A stretch of DNA of 64,000 nucleotides from Lutraria lutraria (taxonomy: Eukaryota; Mollusca; Bivalvia; Venerida; Mactridae): positions 7,203,770 through 7,267,769 of the forward strand of contig OZ026850.1 of the NCBI GenBank assembly GCA_964023205.1, read 5' to 3'. Position 1 is the stretch's first letter, and every line of letters starts with the position of its first letter. The position numbers and the translations under genes were made by a program. This document shows, piece after piece, positions 36,901 through 51,900 of the stretch. The notes under the pieces were generated by a model, which searched no databases, was not told the DNA's origin, and saw only the letters and a list, made by a program, of their open reading frames with translations.

Positions 36901-39900
36901 ATACCTTTAAGTCATACACATTCACTGTAAATATTATTAGGATTGGTGAAGACATGAAGATGCTAGAGTGTAAACAAACTAAAATATAGCAAAATTTCTA
37001 AGTCAAGGACCCTGGAAGTACTAATCCGATTTTGCCCATAATCAAACTCAAACCGAGATATTGTGGCCAGATACATTGTGACCAAGTTTGATTAAGATTG
37101 GTTTAGAGTGCTAGAGTGTAAACACTCTAATTGTGGACGTACGATGTCCGTTGGACATTCATCAATCCTAAAAGAGATGTATGAGAATGCTAAACCCTGA
37201 ATATCTTCATCTAAAGATAGGGAAATAAGAAAACTGGTACCTTACCACCAATTTTATTCTTGTTGCATTGTTTTGCACCTTGACATCTTCGTAACTCCAT
37301 TAAATCATCGTGTAAAACTTGTAGAATACCGTAGTCTATTGTTTTTATAATATTTGTCAACTGAAAAAAATATCAGAATGATAAATAGAATAACAACAAC
37401 AGCAACTGATAAGAAATTGACTCCACAGTTTTATCATAAAATATCAAGGGCCATAATTCCATAATTATGTCACTGTACAATGGACAGTTCCATTACAAAC
37501 AAAGTGTCAAGTAGACAATAATATAAAGCAACTGTTTCATCATGACTTTATGTAAATTTTATACCACATCATTAAAAATGAAATCTGTTTCTAAATAACA
37601 TACATGTATGTTGAAATGTTCACACAGGTAGCCTGGGAGAGTCATTAAGTTTATATAGTCGCACTAATAGTCAGGTCTGTTCTGTAGTAGTTTAGCGACC
37701 TCTGGTCACTTCATGAACAAGAAGCTGTGGAACAGACAGTGTATCCCCTACCAAAAGGGTACAGTCAGAATTTGCTTACTTTTTTTATGAAGGGAAAAAC
37801 AAAAGGTGAATGACTTGGAGACAATCATTTTAATGAAGTGTGGCAAAATGAGCATGGAAATAAAGGAAACAAGACAAACAAAGGGCAATAACTCCAGCGA
37901 AAATAATTCACTCACAAAACCCTGTGGATGTGCGCTGCAGCACTTCATGATAACCATTCTGTGAAATTTGGGTGAAAATTGCGGGAAATGTAGGAGGAGT
38001 TGCTCATAGAAGAAAGTGTGACAGATGCAAGGATGCACAGACACATAGATGCATGCACAGACACATAGATGCATGCACAGACACATAGATGCATGGACAG
38101 ACACATAGATGCATGGACAGACACATAGATGCATGCACAGACACATAGATGCATGCACAGACACATAGATGCATGGACAGACACATAGATGCATGGACAG
38201 ACACATAGATGCATGGACAGACACATAGATGCATGCACAGACACATAGATGCATGGACAGACACATAGATGCATGGACAGACACATAGATGCATGGACAG
38301 ACACATAGATGCATGGACAGACACATAGATGCATGCACAGACACATAGATGCATGGACAGACACATAGATGCATGGACAGACACATAGATGCATGGACAG
38401 ACACATAGATGCATGGACAGACACATAGATGCATGGACAGACACATAGATGCATGGACAGACACATAGATGCATGGACAGACACATAGATGCATGGACAG
38501 ACACATAGATGCATGGACAGACACATAGATGCATGGACAGACACATAGATGCATGGACAGACACATAGATGCATGGACACATAGATGCATGGACACATAG
38601 ATGCATGGACAGACACATAGATGCATGGACAGACACATAGATGCATGGACAGACACATAGATGCATGGACAGACACATAGATGCATGCACAGACACATAG
38701 ATGCATGGACAGACACATAGATGCATGGACAGACACATAGATGCATGGACAGACACATAGATGCATGCACAGACACATAGATGCATGGACAGACACATAG
38801 ATGCATGGACAGACACATAGATGCATGGACAGACACATAGATGCATGGACAGACACATAGATGCATGCACAGACACATAGATGCATGGACAGACACATAG
38901 ATGCATGCACAGACACATAGATGCATGCACAGACACATAGATGCATGGACAGACACATAGATGCATGGACAGACACATAGATGCATGGACAGACACATAG
39001 ATGCATGGACAGACACATAGATGCATGGACAGACACATAGATGCATGGACAGACACATAGATGCATGGACAGACACATAGATGCATGGACAGACACATAG
39101 ATGCATGCACAGACACATAGATGCATGGACAGACACATAGATGCATGGACAGACACATAGATGCATGGACAGACACATAGATGCATGGACAGACACATAG
39201 ATGCATGCACAGACACATAGATGCATGGACAGACACATAGATGCATGGACAGACACATAGATGCATGCACAGACACATAGATGCATGGACAGACACATAG
39301 ATGCATGCACAGACACATAGATGCATGCACAGACACATAGATGCATGCACAGACACATAGATGCATGGACAGACACATAGATGCATGCACAGACACATAG
39401 ATGCATGGACAGACACATAGATGCATGCACAGACACATAGATGCATGCACAGACACATAGATGCATGCACAGACACATAGATGCATGCACAGACACATAG
39501 ATGCATGGACAGACACATAGATGCATGCACAGACACATAGATGCATGGACAGACACATAGATGCATGGACAGACACATAGATGCATGCACAGACACATAG
39601 ATGCATGCACAGACACATAGATGCATGCACAGACACATAGATGCATGGACAGACACATAGATGCATGCACAGACACATAGATGCATGGACAGACACATAG
39701 ATGCATGGACAGACACATAGATGCATGCACAGACACATAGATGCATGCACAGACACATAGATGCATGGACAGACACATAGATGCATGGACAGACACATAG
39801 ATGCATGCACAGACACATAGATGCATGCACAGACACATAGATGCATGCACAGACACATAGATGCATGCACAGACACATAGATGCATGGACAGACGCCTAC

Positions 39901-42900
39901 CATTTTAATATCCCTACGCCTTTTGGCAGCGGATATTAAAACAAGAGGGCCAAGACGGCCCTAGATCGCTCACCTGAGATCAAAGACACAATAATAAAGA
40001 CCAGGTAATATAGTTTTCATCTGGTATAACCCATTTCTACATAGATTTTGATCAAAACCAACTCTAAGGAGCTACAAATTAATACTGTAAACAAGCTAAA
40101 ATGTAGCAAGTCGAGGGCCCATAACTCTACAAGCACTAGTTTAATTCCACCCACCAAAGACCTTTAGGTTATACACATTCACTGTAAATATATTTAGGAT
40201 TGGTGAAGAATTGAAGGTGCTAGACAGTTAACAAGCTGAAATATAGCAAATATTCTATGCCAAGGTCCCATAACTCTTGAAGTCTTGGTCTGATTTCACC
40301 CATAACTGAACTTGTCCAAGACCTATAGGTCATACACATTCACTGAAAATATTATTAGGATTGGTGAAGTAATGAAGGCTCTAGAGTGTAAACAAGCTCA
40401 ATTACAGCAAAATTTCAAAGTCAAGGGCCATAACTCTTGAAGCCTTGGTCCGATTTCACCTATAACTGTGCTTGTCCAAGACCTTAAAATCATACACATT
40501 CATTGAAAATATGATTAGGATTGGTGAAGTAATGAAGGCTCTAGAGTGTAAACAAGCTCAAATATAGCAAATTTTCAAAGTCAAGGGTCATAACTCTTGA
40601 AGTTCTGGTCCAATTCCGCACATAATCGAACTTGTTCAAAACCTTTAGGTCATACATATTACTGAAAATATTATTAGGATTGGTTAATAAATGAAGCCGA
40701 TAGTGTTAATATAGTAAATTTTCTAAATCAAGGGCACATAACTCTTGAAGTCCTAGTCCGATTTTGCCCATAATCAAATATAGTCGAGACATTGTGGTCA
40801 TATACATTGCGACCAAGTTTGGTTAATAGTTGTGGATGCTAGAGTGTAAACAAACTAATTATGGACGGACGAGGACGACTGATGACGGACGCCAGACATT
40901 CATCGATCCTGATCAATCAGGTGAGCTAATAAACAAGAGGGCCACGATGGCCCTTTATCGCTCACCTGAGAACAAAGGCCAATAATTAATGACCAGGTAA
41001 TATAGTTTCCATCTGGTAAAACTCATTTTTACGTAGATTTCGAGATCAAAACCAACAATGAAGGTATAATACTGTTAAACAAGCTAAAACGTAGCAAATT
41101 TTCTAATCCAAGGGCCAATAACTCTTGAAGTTGTGGTCCGATTCCATCCATAACTGACCTTGTCCAAAACCATAAGGTCATACATATTCATTGTAAATAT
41201 GATTAGGATCGGTGAATAAATGAAGGCGCTAGAGTGTAAACAAGCTAAAATAAAGCAAATTTTCAAAGTCGCGGGCCCATAACTCTTGAAGTTCTTATCC
41301 GATTCCACCCATAATCGAACTTGTCCAAGATCTGTTGGTTATACTCATTTACTGAAAATATTATTAGGATCGGTGAATAAATGAAGGTGCTTTAGTGTAA
41401 ACAAGCTAAAATATAGCAAATTTTCAAAGTCAAGGGCCCATAACTCTTGATGTTCTGGTCCGATTCTACCTATAATCGATCTTGTCCAAGATCGTTTGGT
41501 TATACATATTTACTGAGAATATGATTAGGATTGGTGAATAAATGAAGGCGCTAGAGTGTAAACAAGCTAAATATAGCAAATTTTGTAATTCAAGGGCCCA
41601 TAACTCTAGAATTTATTGTCCAATTTTGCCAATAATCGAACTCAGCCGAGACATTGTGCCCATATACATTGTGAGCAAGTTTAATCACGATTCCTAGAGA
41701 GCTGCGGTTGCTAGAGTGTATACAAACTAATTGTCGCCGGACGCCAGATATTCAACGATCCTAAAATCAGGTGAGCTAAAAAATCCATATTTAAATTAGA
41801 AGCGAAACACAGAGACACATTACACTTACTTGGTAAGGGTCATCATTGAAATCATAGTAGCTTAGGAAGCTATTGATAAATTCACAATATAGAAAATTAT
41901 GAGTGGCATTTATAGTTCGCATACACCAGTATGTATTTGTCACAGCATTTGTACAATAACAAAAGTTTCCACCTGCAAATAAAAAAAAGAAAAACTAAGG
42001 ATCATAGTGTAAGAATACATGTACCAGACAATAAAAATACAAGTATTAGAATAATAACAAGAGCTGTCAGTAGGACAGCACACTTGACTATTCCTTGGTG
42101 CTTGATAATGAAAGAAGAAAAAATGGTTATGGGCCTTGGATAGCAACTTAAGGGTCAAGTAGTTTTGATGATTGATGTTGCAAGAAAAAGCTCATTAACA
42201 ACATTATAAGTCTTAATCCAGTCAAGGTCAAGTCATGTTTGGGTGATATGAGTAGATTGAGAATATGTTTAAGGTATCTGGCTTGGATGTGAGGTCAAAT
42301 CAAGTTTCACCAATTAATAGATTTACAAGATGTGTTTTATAAACACAATGCCCCCTCCGGTTGCCCTTTTTGAAAATGCACAGGTCCTGTAGAAATTGTC
42401 ATGATGAACCAAGATATGAAGTTTGATGATTGCAGGTGGTAGCGTTTTGATTTAATAGGCAAGGTTAAAGTTTGATACAGGGAAACAATGGGCAGTAAAT
42501 CTGCTAAAAATTATCGAATCACAAAATCCTGACAATATGTGCTGGTGAACTTGGTGACAATAGTTCTATCAAAGTTTGGTAACAATCCCTTGAGAAATAC
42601 GGAAGTAGTTGCAAACAAAAGAGTATTTCTCTATATATTACATATGCACAAAATAAACAAAGGGCCATAATTCCGTCAAAATATATCGAATCATAAAACC
42701 TTTACAACATGCATTGGGTATCTCGATAACAATAGTTCCATGAAAGTTTTATCAAAATCCCTTGAGAAAACAAGGAAACAAGAGTAATTCGCTGTTACAA
42801 TCACACAAAATAAACAAGGGGCCATTATTCTGTCAAAAATGATCAAATCACAAAACCCGGAATATATGTGTGGGGGTTCTTGGTAACAACATGTCTGTGA

Positions 42901-45900
42901 AAGTTTCATCAAAATCCCATGAAAAATGTAGGAGTAGTATCTTAAAAGAAATGTCAGATTTTTTTAAAACAAAATGACCCTGTGACCTTGACCTACTGAC
43001 CTGAAAATGCACAGGTCCTGTAGAGGTTGTCATGAGGAACCTACATATGAAGTTTGATGAATGTAGGTGCAGGCGTTTTGATTTTATAGGCAAGGTTAAA
43101 GTTTAGTACAAACAGACAGACAAACAGAGAGACCAAAAACAATATGCCCCGATCTATCGATACGGGGGCATAATAAACAAGAGGGCCACATTGGCCCTTT
43201 ATCGCACACCTGAGAACAAAGGCCAATAATTAATGACCAGGTAATATAGTTTCCATCTCGTAAAACTCATTTTTACATAGATTTTGAGATCAAAACCAAC
43301 AATGAAGGTATAATACTGTTAAACTTGTAAGCTAAAACGTAGCAAATTTTCTAATCCAAGGGCCCATAACTCTTGAAGTTGTGGTCCGATTCCACCCATA
43401 ACTGACCTAGTTCAAAACCATCAGGTCATACACATTCATTGTAAATATGATTAGGATCGGTGAATAAATGAAGGCGCTAGAGTGTAAACAAGCTAAATTA
43501 TAGCAAATTTTCAAAGTCAAGGGCCCATAACTCTTAAAGTTCTGGTCCGATTTCGCCCATAATCAAACTTGTCCAAGATCTTTTGGTTATACACATTTAC
43601 TAAAAAATATGATTAGGATTGGTGAATGAATGAATGCGCTAGAGTGTAAACAAACTCAAATATAGCAAATTTTCTAAGTCAAGGGCACATAACTCTTGAA
43701 GTTCTGATTCGGTTTTGCCCATAATCGGACTTGTCTAAGATCTTTTGGTTATACACATTTACTGAAAATATGATTAGGATTGGTGAATAAATGAATGCGC
43801 TAGAGTGTAAACAAACTCAAATATAGCAAATTTTCTAAGTCAAGGGCACATAACTCTTGAATTTCTGATCCGATTCTGCCCATAATCGAACTTGTTCAAG
43901 ATCTTTTGGTTATACACATTTACTGAAAATATGATTAGGATTAGTGAATAAATGAAGGCGATAGAGTGTAAACAAGCTAAATATAGCAAATTTTGTAATT
44001 CAAGGGCCCATAACTCTAGAAGTTATTGTCCGATTTTGCCCGAACTTAGCCGAGACATTGTGGCCATATACATTGTGAGCAAGTTTAATCAAGATTCTTT
44101 AAGAGCTGCTGTTGCTAGAGTGTAAACAAACTAATTGTGGCCGGACGCCGGACATTCAACGATCCTAAAAGCTCACCTGATTCATCAGGTGAGCTAAAAA
44201 CTAAACCATAATTATATACTAAAATAAACCCATTGTATAAAGTGCATTGCAAGTGATTTGAAACAAATACTATATTTGATTGGTCTTCTTTAAACCAATA
44301 TCGCACGTAATTTACAATTTTTTGAACAAAGATATAACTACTCTGTATATAGGAATATATTACACAAAATAGCCTTAAAATCAATCGGTTTTCAGTATTT
44401 TGTAGCGGAAATGTATAATGCAGGGAACTGTGCCTCAGTTTTTTTATAACGTCCTCGGTTGATTAGATACTTGACTTTAAAGAAATTCCGTACCCAAAAC
44501 CCCGCTGTTTATTATGTAATACGCCATAGATAAAAAATAAAAAAACAAGTATCAAAATTCTGAGGCACGGTTCCCTAGTTTAACATTTCCCTACAAAATA
44601 CTGAAAACCGATTTGAAATCCGTCATCAAATAAGACGGCAATGTTAATTCGAAAATGCTGAGCAATTAACAATTAAAGTGTAGGATCATTATCGTCCCAT
44701 GAAATCAACAAATTTGACACACCCCTTTCAATTTTGATAGCAAATCAAAATCGCTAATGTTTATGGTTCAGTAATTGAAACCACACCCATGTTTGATCAT
44801 CATCATCAATTATTATTTTATAACAAATTTTTGTCATTAATGAATTAATAGTATCATATTGTACCAATACAATTTTACGTTATTTTAGCGAATCTTAACC
44901 AATATCGATAGTTAAGTATCAAAGTGATTGACAAAACAATCAAATCCAGTTAACCAAAAAATAACCCATTCATGCCAGGGGCATAAAAACTTCTTTGACA
45001 AAGCCATCCAATTAAGAAATCAGATCAGGAATCTATCATTCCATAAACTTAACTTAAATATGATAGCATAGTGTCTCAACCAACAAGTAGATGGACTCAG
45101 CCAAAATTTCTAAATGATATAGATGTGTAAAAACAGTCAGACCTGTGAACAGGCCATCCAGACAACAAATATAACAAAGTTGTTCTTTATCATACAGTTT
45201 TAGTGACCCCAAAACGAACTAGATCTTGTCACAGACTTGACAAATAACCCCACATGCCACTTTGACACAGACGTGTTCATGTTACCACCCTGCGTTTGTC
45301 CTTTGAACTTCAAGTGTGACCTTGATATTGTAATTACTGCTCATGAGTCATCCTGCATCCATAGCTAATGAAGAGCAAAGGGTCTAGTACAAGGGCCAAA
45401 CACATGTATACAAGCATATGGTTACCTTTATCAATAGGTGGTCTTTAACAATGGGAGATAATCATTCACAAGATTTTACTGTATGTTGAACAAACTGAAA
45501 ACTTACTGGTCCAATATGGAGGTGTTTTCCAATGGTCGTTATGGTGCGTGGTGCACTTCAAATCGTCACGGTTACAGTTTCGCTTCTTTCCAATTTTAAT
45601 ATTGCTGAAATCATCCATTTCACCAGAATCAGCATCATCATCCTCGAATTCATTTCTAGTAATCCTGTAAAAATATTCATCATAATATTATACAACTTTT
45701 TAAAGGGAGACAATTGTGTAAGTCTTTGACACAGAAATTGATAACAGTAAGAGTTGTCCATCCTGTCATATTTAGAAGATAGGAATTTTGAGCTGACATG
45801 ACATACAAGATAAATTATACATGCTGTAAAGTGCTGCTCATATTGGAGAGTGCAATTGCTATGATACCTAAATATACAGATTGATAACAGACTAATTTTG

Positions 45901-48900
45901 AATACACTAATTGTCACACCCCTAAATATACAGATTGATAACAGACTAACTTTGAATACACTAATTGTCACACCCCTAAATGTACAGATTGATAATAGAC
46001 TAACTTTGAATACACTAATTGTCACACCCCTAAATGTACAGATTGATAACAGACTAACTTTGAATACACTAATTGTCACACCCCTAAATGTACAGATTGA
46101 TAACAGACTAACTTTGAATACACTAATTGTCACACCCCTAAATGTACAGATTGATAATAGACTAACTTTGAATACACTAATTGTCACACCCCTAAATGTA
46201 CAGATTGATAACAGACTAACTTTGAATACACTAATTGTCACACCCCTAAATGTACAGATTGATAATAGACTAACTTTGAATACACTAATTGTCACACCCC
46301 TAAATGTACAGATTGATAACAGACTAACTTTGAATACACTAATTGTCACACCCCTAAAGATACAGATTGATAACAGACTAACTTTGAATACACTAATTGG
46401 CACACCCCTAAATATACAGATTGATAATAGACTAACTTTGAATACACTAATTGTCACACCCCTCAATATACAGATTGATAATAGACCAACTTTGAATACA
46501 CTAATTGTCACACCCCTAAATATACAGATTGATAATAGACTAACTTTAAATACACCAATTGTCACACCCCTAAATATACAGATTGATTATAGACTAACTT
46601 TAAATACACTAATTGTCACACTCCTAAATATACAAATTGATAATAGACTAACTTTAAATACACTAATTGTCACACCCCTAAATATACAGATTGATAATAG
46701 ACTAACATTGAATACACTAATTGTCACACCCCTAAATATACAGTCAAATCTGTGTTAGAAGTTACCTCAGCATTAAGGCCACCCTATAAGTAAAGGCCAT
46801 TCTTTTAAAAACCTTCATTGACCATTTAGAACAAATTTTTTTTTTTTTAATTTTCCTACATAATCCTTCATAAAATAGAGTAAACCCCAGGGAGGTGCCA
46901 ATTTTGACACCAGGGCAATAAGTTGAACAAACTTGGTAGTGGTCCACTAGACAATGCTACATACAAAATATCTAAGCTCTAGGCCTAGTGGTTTCGGACA
47001 AGAAGATTTTAAAAATTTTATTAGTAATCCTATATAGAACAGAGTAAACCCTGGAACAGGGCCAATTTTGACCCCAGTGCCATAATTCAAACAAACTAGG
47101 TAGAGGTCCATTAGAAAATGCTACACACCAAATATCTAAGCTCTACACATAAGAAGATTCTTTAAAAAACTTTCTTGTGTAAGTCTATGTAGAATCAAGT
47201 CACCCCTCGGGTAGGGACAGTTTTGACAGTAGACAATGCTGCAAACAAAATACCTAAGCTCCAAGCCTGTTGATTTCGGATACGAAGATTATTCAAGTTT
47301 TTTTTTAACTTTGGTGGAGCTTCATATAAAGAACATCCCTGTAAAGTTTTGTTGAAATTAGCCAACTGCTTAAAGGCCCATTAGCTTCTTGAATTTAATA
47401 ATACAGAACAATAGATAAAATGATAGTAAAATACATGTATAAGAAATGTATTTCACTTGCTCTAAAACAACATTTACATAATGCCTTTCTTTAGCCACAT
47501 CACATACAAATATAGTCAGATGCTTTTCTTAATTTTTGCAATACTCATTGAAAAAAATACTGTGCTACATTTGTATATGTATTTCGTGATTAAAAAGAAA
47601 ATTTCAGAATGTTTTTATTGAAAATCAAAGTCAGTTTCACTGATAAGACATCTTTCTAGGTAAAATAAGACCTACTTTAATTTTAACATCCAAAAAGCTA
47701 ATGGGGCTTTAAGAAGGAGAATCTGATGTTGTTTAAAGCAATTATTGATGCATTAACGCACATATGGACTACGGACAACACATGATCCAGGGATTTTTGG
47801 GGGCGATTTTATAGCCGAAATTCGGTCATATTCCCTATGGAAAATAGCATCTTTTTTCCCAATTCACAGACAAAAATTCCCAATCTTAAATTCATTAACA
47901 TCACTATTGGTAGTAAATACCTTATTCTGCTACTGTTCTGTAGGAGAATAGTTGAACATTGCAAGAATTGTAGTTATGCATTTTTTCCCAATTTTGATTA
48001 AAACACAGCGAAAATTCCCAATCCCAAGGGTATGGGTCATATTCCCAAAATACCGAGAAAAAAACCTGCGATCACAATAGCTCACTTTGAGCATTTTGTG
48101 CTCTGGTGAGCTAAAAACACATGATATAAACACAATATGATTAAAAGAGAGATTATTTATCTGTTTTTGTGACATTTTCAAGCTCAGAATATTCTTCAAA
48201 GAAGAACGAGCAAATCAAGTAAAAGCTATCATTTCTAGTATACTGTATTACACAGACTTCATTAATATACAGTAAAACCCCGTTTATTCGAATGTCGTTG
48301 GGCCCTGAAAAATCATTCGGATAATCCATGGTTTCGAATAATCCATTTCAGTATGATGTACCGGTTGGGAACGATAAATTCCGTACTGTCCGTATATTGC
48401 AAGGGAGTTAACTCTCAAATGCAAACATGAAGTTACTTGAGTGATAATAAAAATAAAATAAAATGTTTAACAAACACTTATTACTGGTTTATCCTTGTTT
48501 ATAAATGTATATGAGTTAACATATGAAACAAAAATTATTGTTTAATAAAAACCCGCGCATTTATGGATTATGCAGAACACAATCCGACACAATAATATGT
48601 CATTCTCACTTCACTTACTAATGATCGACTAGGCATCGCTATCGTCACATTCTCAAACAATTAAAAGAATCGAAGACGTAATGTTTTTATGTTTGAAACA
48701 TTTTTTCACTAAATCATCATATTCTAGTTAGTTTTCTTTAATTGTGTTCAAATCAGTTTTTAAATTTTGAAAGACGCTGAAATGCAAATAATTTCATACA
48801 GATCACCAGGTACGTACTAACTTATTATACCCGAGATCATAGTGAAATATTCGTCGCGATTAGTATAAAATCGTAACAAACTAGAACTATCACTAAAGGT

Positions 48901-51900
48901 GATGAATACCCCCAGATGCGGCCTTGACACAGTTATTGTTACATTTTACAGAGGGAAATATAATGCATTTTCATTTTTTAATACCTGCAAATTGTTGCTT
49001 AGATATATCCTGACCAGTTTCTAAATATACATTATATAAAAAATAACAAAGGGCCATAACTCATTAAAATTTACTTGGACAAAACCTATTGTGGACATGC
49101 ACAACTTGACAAACTACTTATCACTTCTAAGAAGTTTCACTGAATTCCTGCATGTAGTTGCTGAGAAATGGTATGGGCAAAATTAACCTAATTGTATAAA
49201 ACAAAGGGCCATAACTCAGTGAAAATTAATCCAAACAAAACCTGGTTATTGCATGCACAACTTGGCTAACTGTTTATAACTTCTGTGAAGTTTCATTGAA
49301 TTCCTATGAGTAGTTACTGAGATATTGTATATACACTGTATAAAAAACAACAAAGGGCCATAACTCAGTGAAAATTTAACCAACCAAGACAAGCTTAATG
49401 CATGCACAACTAGGCTAACTACTTATCACTTCTGAAAAGTTTTATAGAATTCCTGGCAGTAGTCAATGAGAAATAGTCAGGACAAAATTTGCCTATTGTA
49501 TACACTGTAGAAAAAAACAAAGGGCTATAACTCAGTGAAAATCAATCCAAATGAAAAATGCTTTAAGCATGCACAACTAGGCTAACTACTGATCACTTCT
49601 GTGAAGTTTCGTTGAAATCCTGTGAGTAGTTCATGAGAAATTGTCCGGACAAAATTTGCCTATTGTATATACTGTATAAAAACAACAAAGGGCTATAACT
49701 CAGTGAAAATTATTCCGAACAAAAAATGCTTTAAGCATGCACAGCTAGGCTTACTACTGATCACTTCTGTGAAGTTTCATTGAGATCCTGTGAGTAGTTC
49801 ATGAGAAATTGTCCGGACAAAAGTTGCCTATTGTATATACTGTATAAAAACAACAAAGGGGTATAACTCAGTGATAATTAATCCGAACGAAAATTGCTTT
49901 AAACATGCACAACTAGGCTTACTACTGATCACTTCTGTGAAATTTCATTGAGATCCTGTGAGTAATTGCTGAGAAATTGTCCGGACAAAATTTGCCTATT
50001 GTATATACTGTATAAAAACAACAAAGGGGTATAACTCAGTGAAAATTAATCTGAACGAAAAATGCTTTAAGCTAGCACAACTAGGCTTACTACTGATCAC
50101 TTCTGTGAAGTTTCATTGAAATCCTGTAAGTAGTTGCTGATAAATTTTCCGGACAAATTGTGTCTACAGACGCACGGACCGACCGACCGACCGACCGTCA
50201 AGCGTGAATCCAATATAGCCCCCATATATTTCATATCTGGGGGTATAACAATATGGTCAACTTAACGATAATTAAACTGTTGACACGCTTCATGTATGAA
50301 TTGATGTTACACATTGTTTGTCACACGACATTTGATTCTCAATCGGCCATTGTTATCAATTGACGATTTCGAATAATAGGTGTGAAAATACGTGCATTCG
50401 TAACTTTAGGGACCAAATAATGTATTCGGATTACACCAGGTATTCGTAAAATCCGATTCGTATAACCGGGGTTCATTGCAGTTGAAATATATAGAGACGT
50501 AATCGGGACCGTAGATTTTATTCGGATAATACCGGGTATTCGGATAATCGGTGTTCGGATAATCGAGGTTTTACTGTAGTATAATTAGCTATTTGGTCAT
50601 AATTATCAAGTTTTACCAATTTAAGAGTTTCCATCTCGTAAAACTCATTTTTACATAGATTTGAGATCAAAACCAACAATGAAGGTATAATACTGTTAAA
50701 CAAGCTAAAACGTAGCTAATTTTCTAATCCAAGGGCCCATAACTTTTGACGTTGTGGTCCGATTCCACCCGTAACTTAACTTGTCCAAGACTATAAGGTC
50801 ATACACATTCATTGTAAATATGGTTAGGATTGGCGAATAAATGAAGGTGCTAGAGTGTAAACAAGTTAAAATATAACAAATTTTCAAAGTCAAGGGCCCA
50901 TAACTCTTGAAGTTCTGGTCCGATTCTGCCCATAATCCAACTTGTCCAAGATCTTTTAGTTATACACATTTACTGAAAATATGATTAGGATTGGTGAAGA
51001 AATGAAGGCGCTAGAGTGTAAACAAACTCAAATATAGCAAATTTTCAAAGTCAAGTGCCCATAACTCTAGAAGTTATTTTCCGATTTTGCCCATAATCGA
51101 ACTTAGCCGAGACATTGTGGCCATATACATTGTGAGCAAGTTTAATCACGATTTGTTAAGAGCTGCGGATGTTAGCGTGTAAACAAACTAATTGAGGACG
51201 AACGCCAGACGCCAGACATTCAATGATCCTAAAAGCTCACCTGATGAATCAGGTGAGCTAAAAATCCTGACCGAATGTGTAAAAATAGTGTTTTCTTGCG
51301 ATAAACACATTACCCCTTTATCGACTTTACTTAATCAGCGTTAACAATCTCTAACATGTTATGCAATGTATTGGTACGATATAATATTATTAATTTGTTA
51401 TTAATGTCTTACTAGACATCAAACCTGGGCGTGGTTTATGTTATTGAACCGTTAACATTTGCGATTTTGATTGGCTGTCAAAATTGTATGGGATGCATCA
51501 ATTAATCGAAATTTGTTGATTTCATGACATGATAATGATCTGACACTTTTATTGTTAATTACTCGCTTACAAAAATACACAGTAGGTGTCATTTTCTAAT
51601 TAAGGTATCTGGCTTGGATGTCAGGTCAAATCAAGTTTCACCAATTTATAGATTTAAAAACTAAACCATAATTATACAGGGGTCGGCCTAGGTTGATATT
51701 TTAGGGAGAAGTGACTAAGTCTCCCTAAACTCAATTCAGGAAGAAGTGAGGCCACTTCAGGGAGAAGTGAGGCCACTTCAGGGAGAAGTGGGTAGTTGCA
51801 CGGCAGAAGTTACGAATGTGTTACTTTTTATTGGCTGCTGTCCATTTTGATTGTTATAAGGTTATTGGTACTATAAATGTTACTTCTGGGCAGGTGCATG

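Noticed and set aside
37748..39903. Three overlapping ORFs of 624-712 codons (Cys/His-rich)
   Set aside because: A 20-bp tandem repeat without stops is open in every frame of that strand; no start context or splice support.
45558..46758. Long ORFs on both strands (286 and 335 codons)
   Set aside because: Products of the 54-bp array; the true coding part here is only Sulf exon f, in another frame.
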